Origin: DAOMOD01 sp964526035
Lineage (GTDB): Bacteria > Pseudomonadota > Gammaproteobacteria > Xanthomonadales > BPKI01
Direction: 5' to 3'
Assembly: GCA_964526035.1 (NCBI GenBank)
Contig: CAZGKE010000023.1
Coordinates: forward strand, 1-32,105
Length of the DNA stretch: 32,105 nucleotides
Positions 31,999-32,105 of this stretch are shown here, piece after piece. Made by a program: the position numbers and the translations under genes. Under the pieces are notes generated by a model, which was not told where the DNA came from, made no database searches, and was given only the letters and a program-made list of their open reading frames with translations. Numbering within the stretch: the first letter of the stretch is position 1; each line of letters opens with the position of its first letter.

Positions 31999-32105
31999 GG
32001 TGCGCGCATAGGGGGCTGGGGCGGCAAGGCTAGCATGCGGATTTGCCAGGGTATTTCCTGAGTGCTGGTGGCCTGTTACAGGCCACTAGTGTGGTGTTCC
32101 GCAAT
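31999..32105. other. Region upstream of hemF with a perfect hairpin
   Basis: Holds GTGGCCTG (32068-32075) and CAGGCCAC (32079-32086) around TTA, an 8-bp perfect stem. No gene is visible. The hairpin lies about 70 bases upstream of hemF and could be a repeat, an operator or the terminator of a gene to the right; the window ends 19 bases later. Confidence 0.45.

Overview
The window is a continuous, GC-rich, gene-dense piece of a proteobacterial chromosome. I infer a gammaproteobacterium close to Xanthomonadales. The grounds are the divergent block topA-smg-dprA-LysM / def-fmt-rsmB, a DUF4390-ntrY-ntrX-trkA-trkH run, a cysteine-paired TonB-dependent receptor, a TopA with a lysine/alanine tail, and REP-like hairpins resembling the GTAG-type repeats of that group. 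I see no rRNA, tRNA, CRISPR array, integrase or IS transposase. No gap between genes exceeds 300 bases.

Region 1 (1-5.4 kb): the 3' end of a sodium:solute symporter carrying an EF-hand-like loop, then a strong terminator; a small membrane protein; an unrecognised conserved-looking protein on the minus strand; a phytase-like lipoprotein; and a minus-strand pair of a two-helix membrane protein and an exported serine-beta-lactamase-fold protein whose three catalytic motifs are all changed.

Region 2 (5.5-12.7 kb): a Ycf46-like AAA ATPase, a heptad repeat/hairpin, a 2-oxoglutarate/Fe(II) oxygenase, an exported amidohydrolase and a large TonB-dependent receptor. The last two may form an uptake-and-hydrolysis unit.

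Region 3 (12.7-21.1 kb): housekeeping. lysM-dprA-smg-topA runs on the minus strand (DNA uptake/processing and supercoiling). def-fmt-rsmB runs on the plus strand (N-terminal formyl-Met processing and 16S rRNA methylation).

Region 4 (21.1-30.8 kb): the signalling part and the most interesting stretch. A DUF4390 protein and an NtrY-type membrane histidine kinase are followed by two cyclic-di-GMP proteins, an HD-GYP protein with the His of its HD motif replaced by Met and a degenerate-GGDEF/intact-EAL protein. Then come an NtrX-type regulator lacking the GAFTGA loop and the complete potassium importer genes trkA-trkH. The two c-di-GMP genes thus sit between a kinase and its presumed regulator. 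Three consecutive small-overlap or strong-SD starts here (DUF4390, HD-GYP, EAL) use TTG.

Region 5 (30.8-32.1 kb): a structured REP-like doublet between convergent trkH and hemF, then hemF (aerobic heme synthesis) on the minus strand and a hairpin near the right edge.
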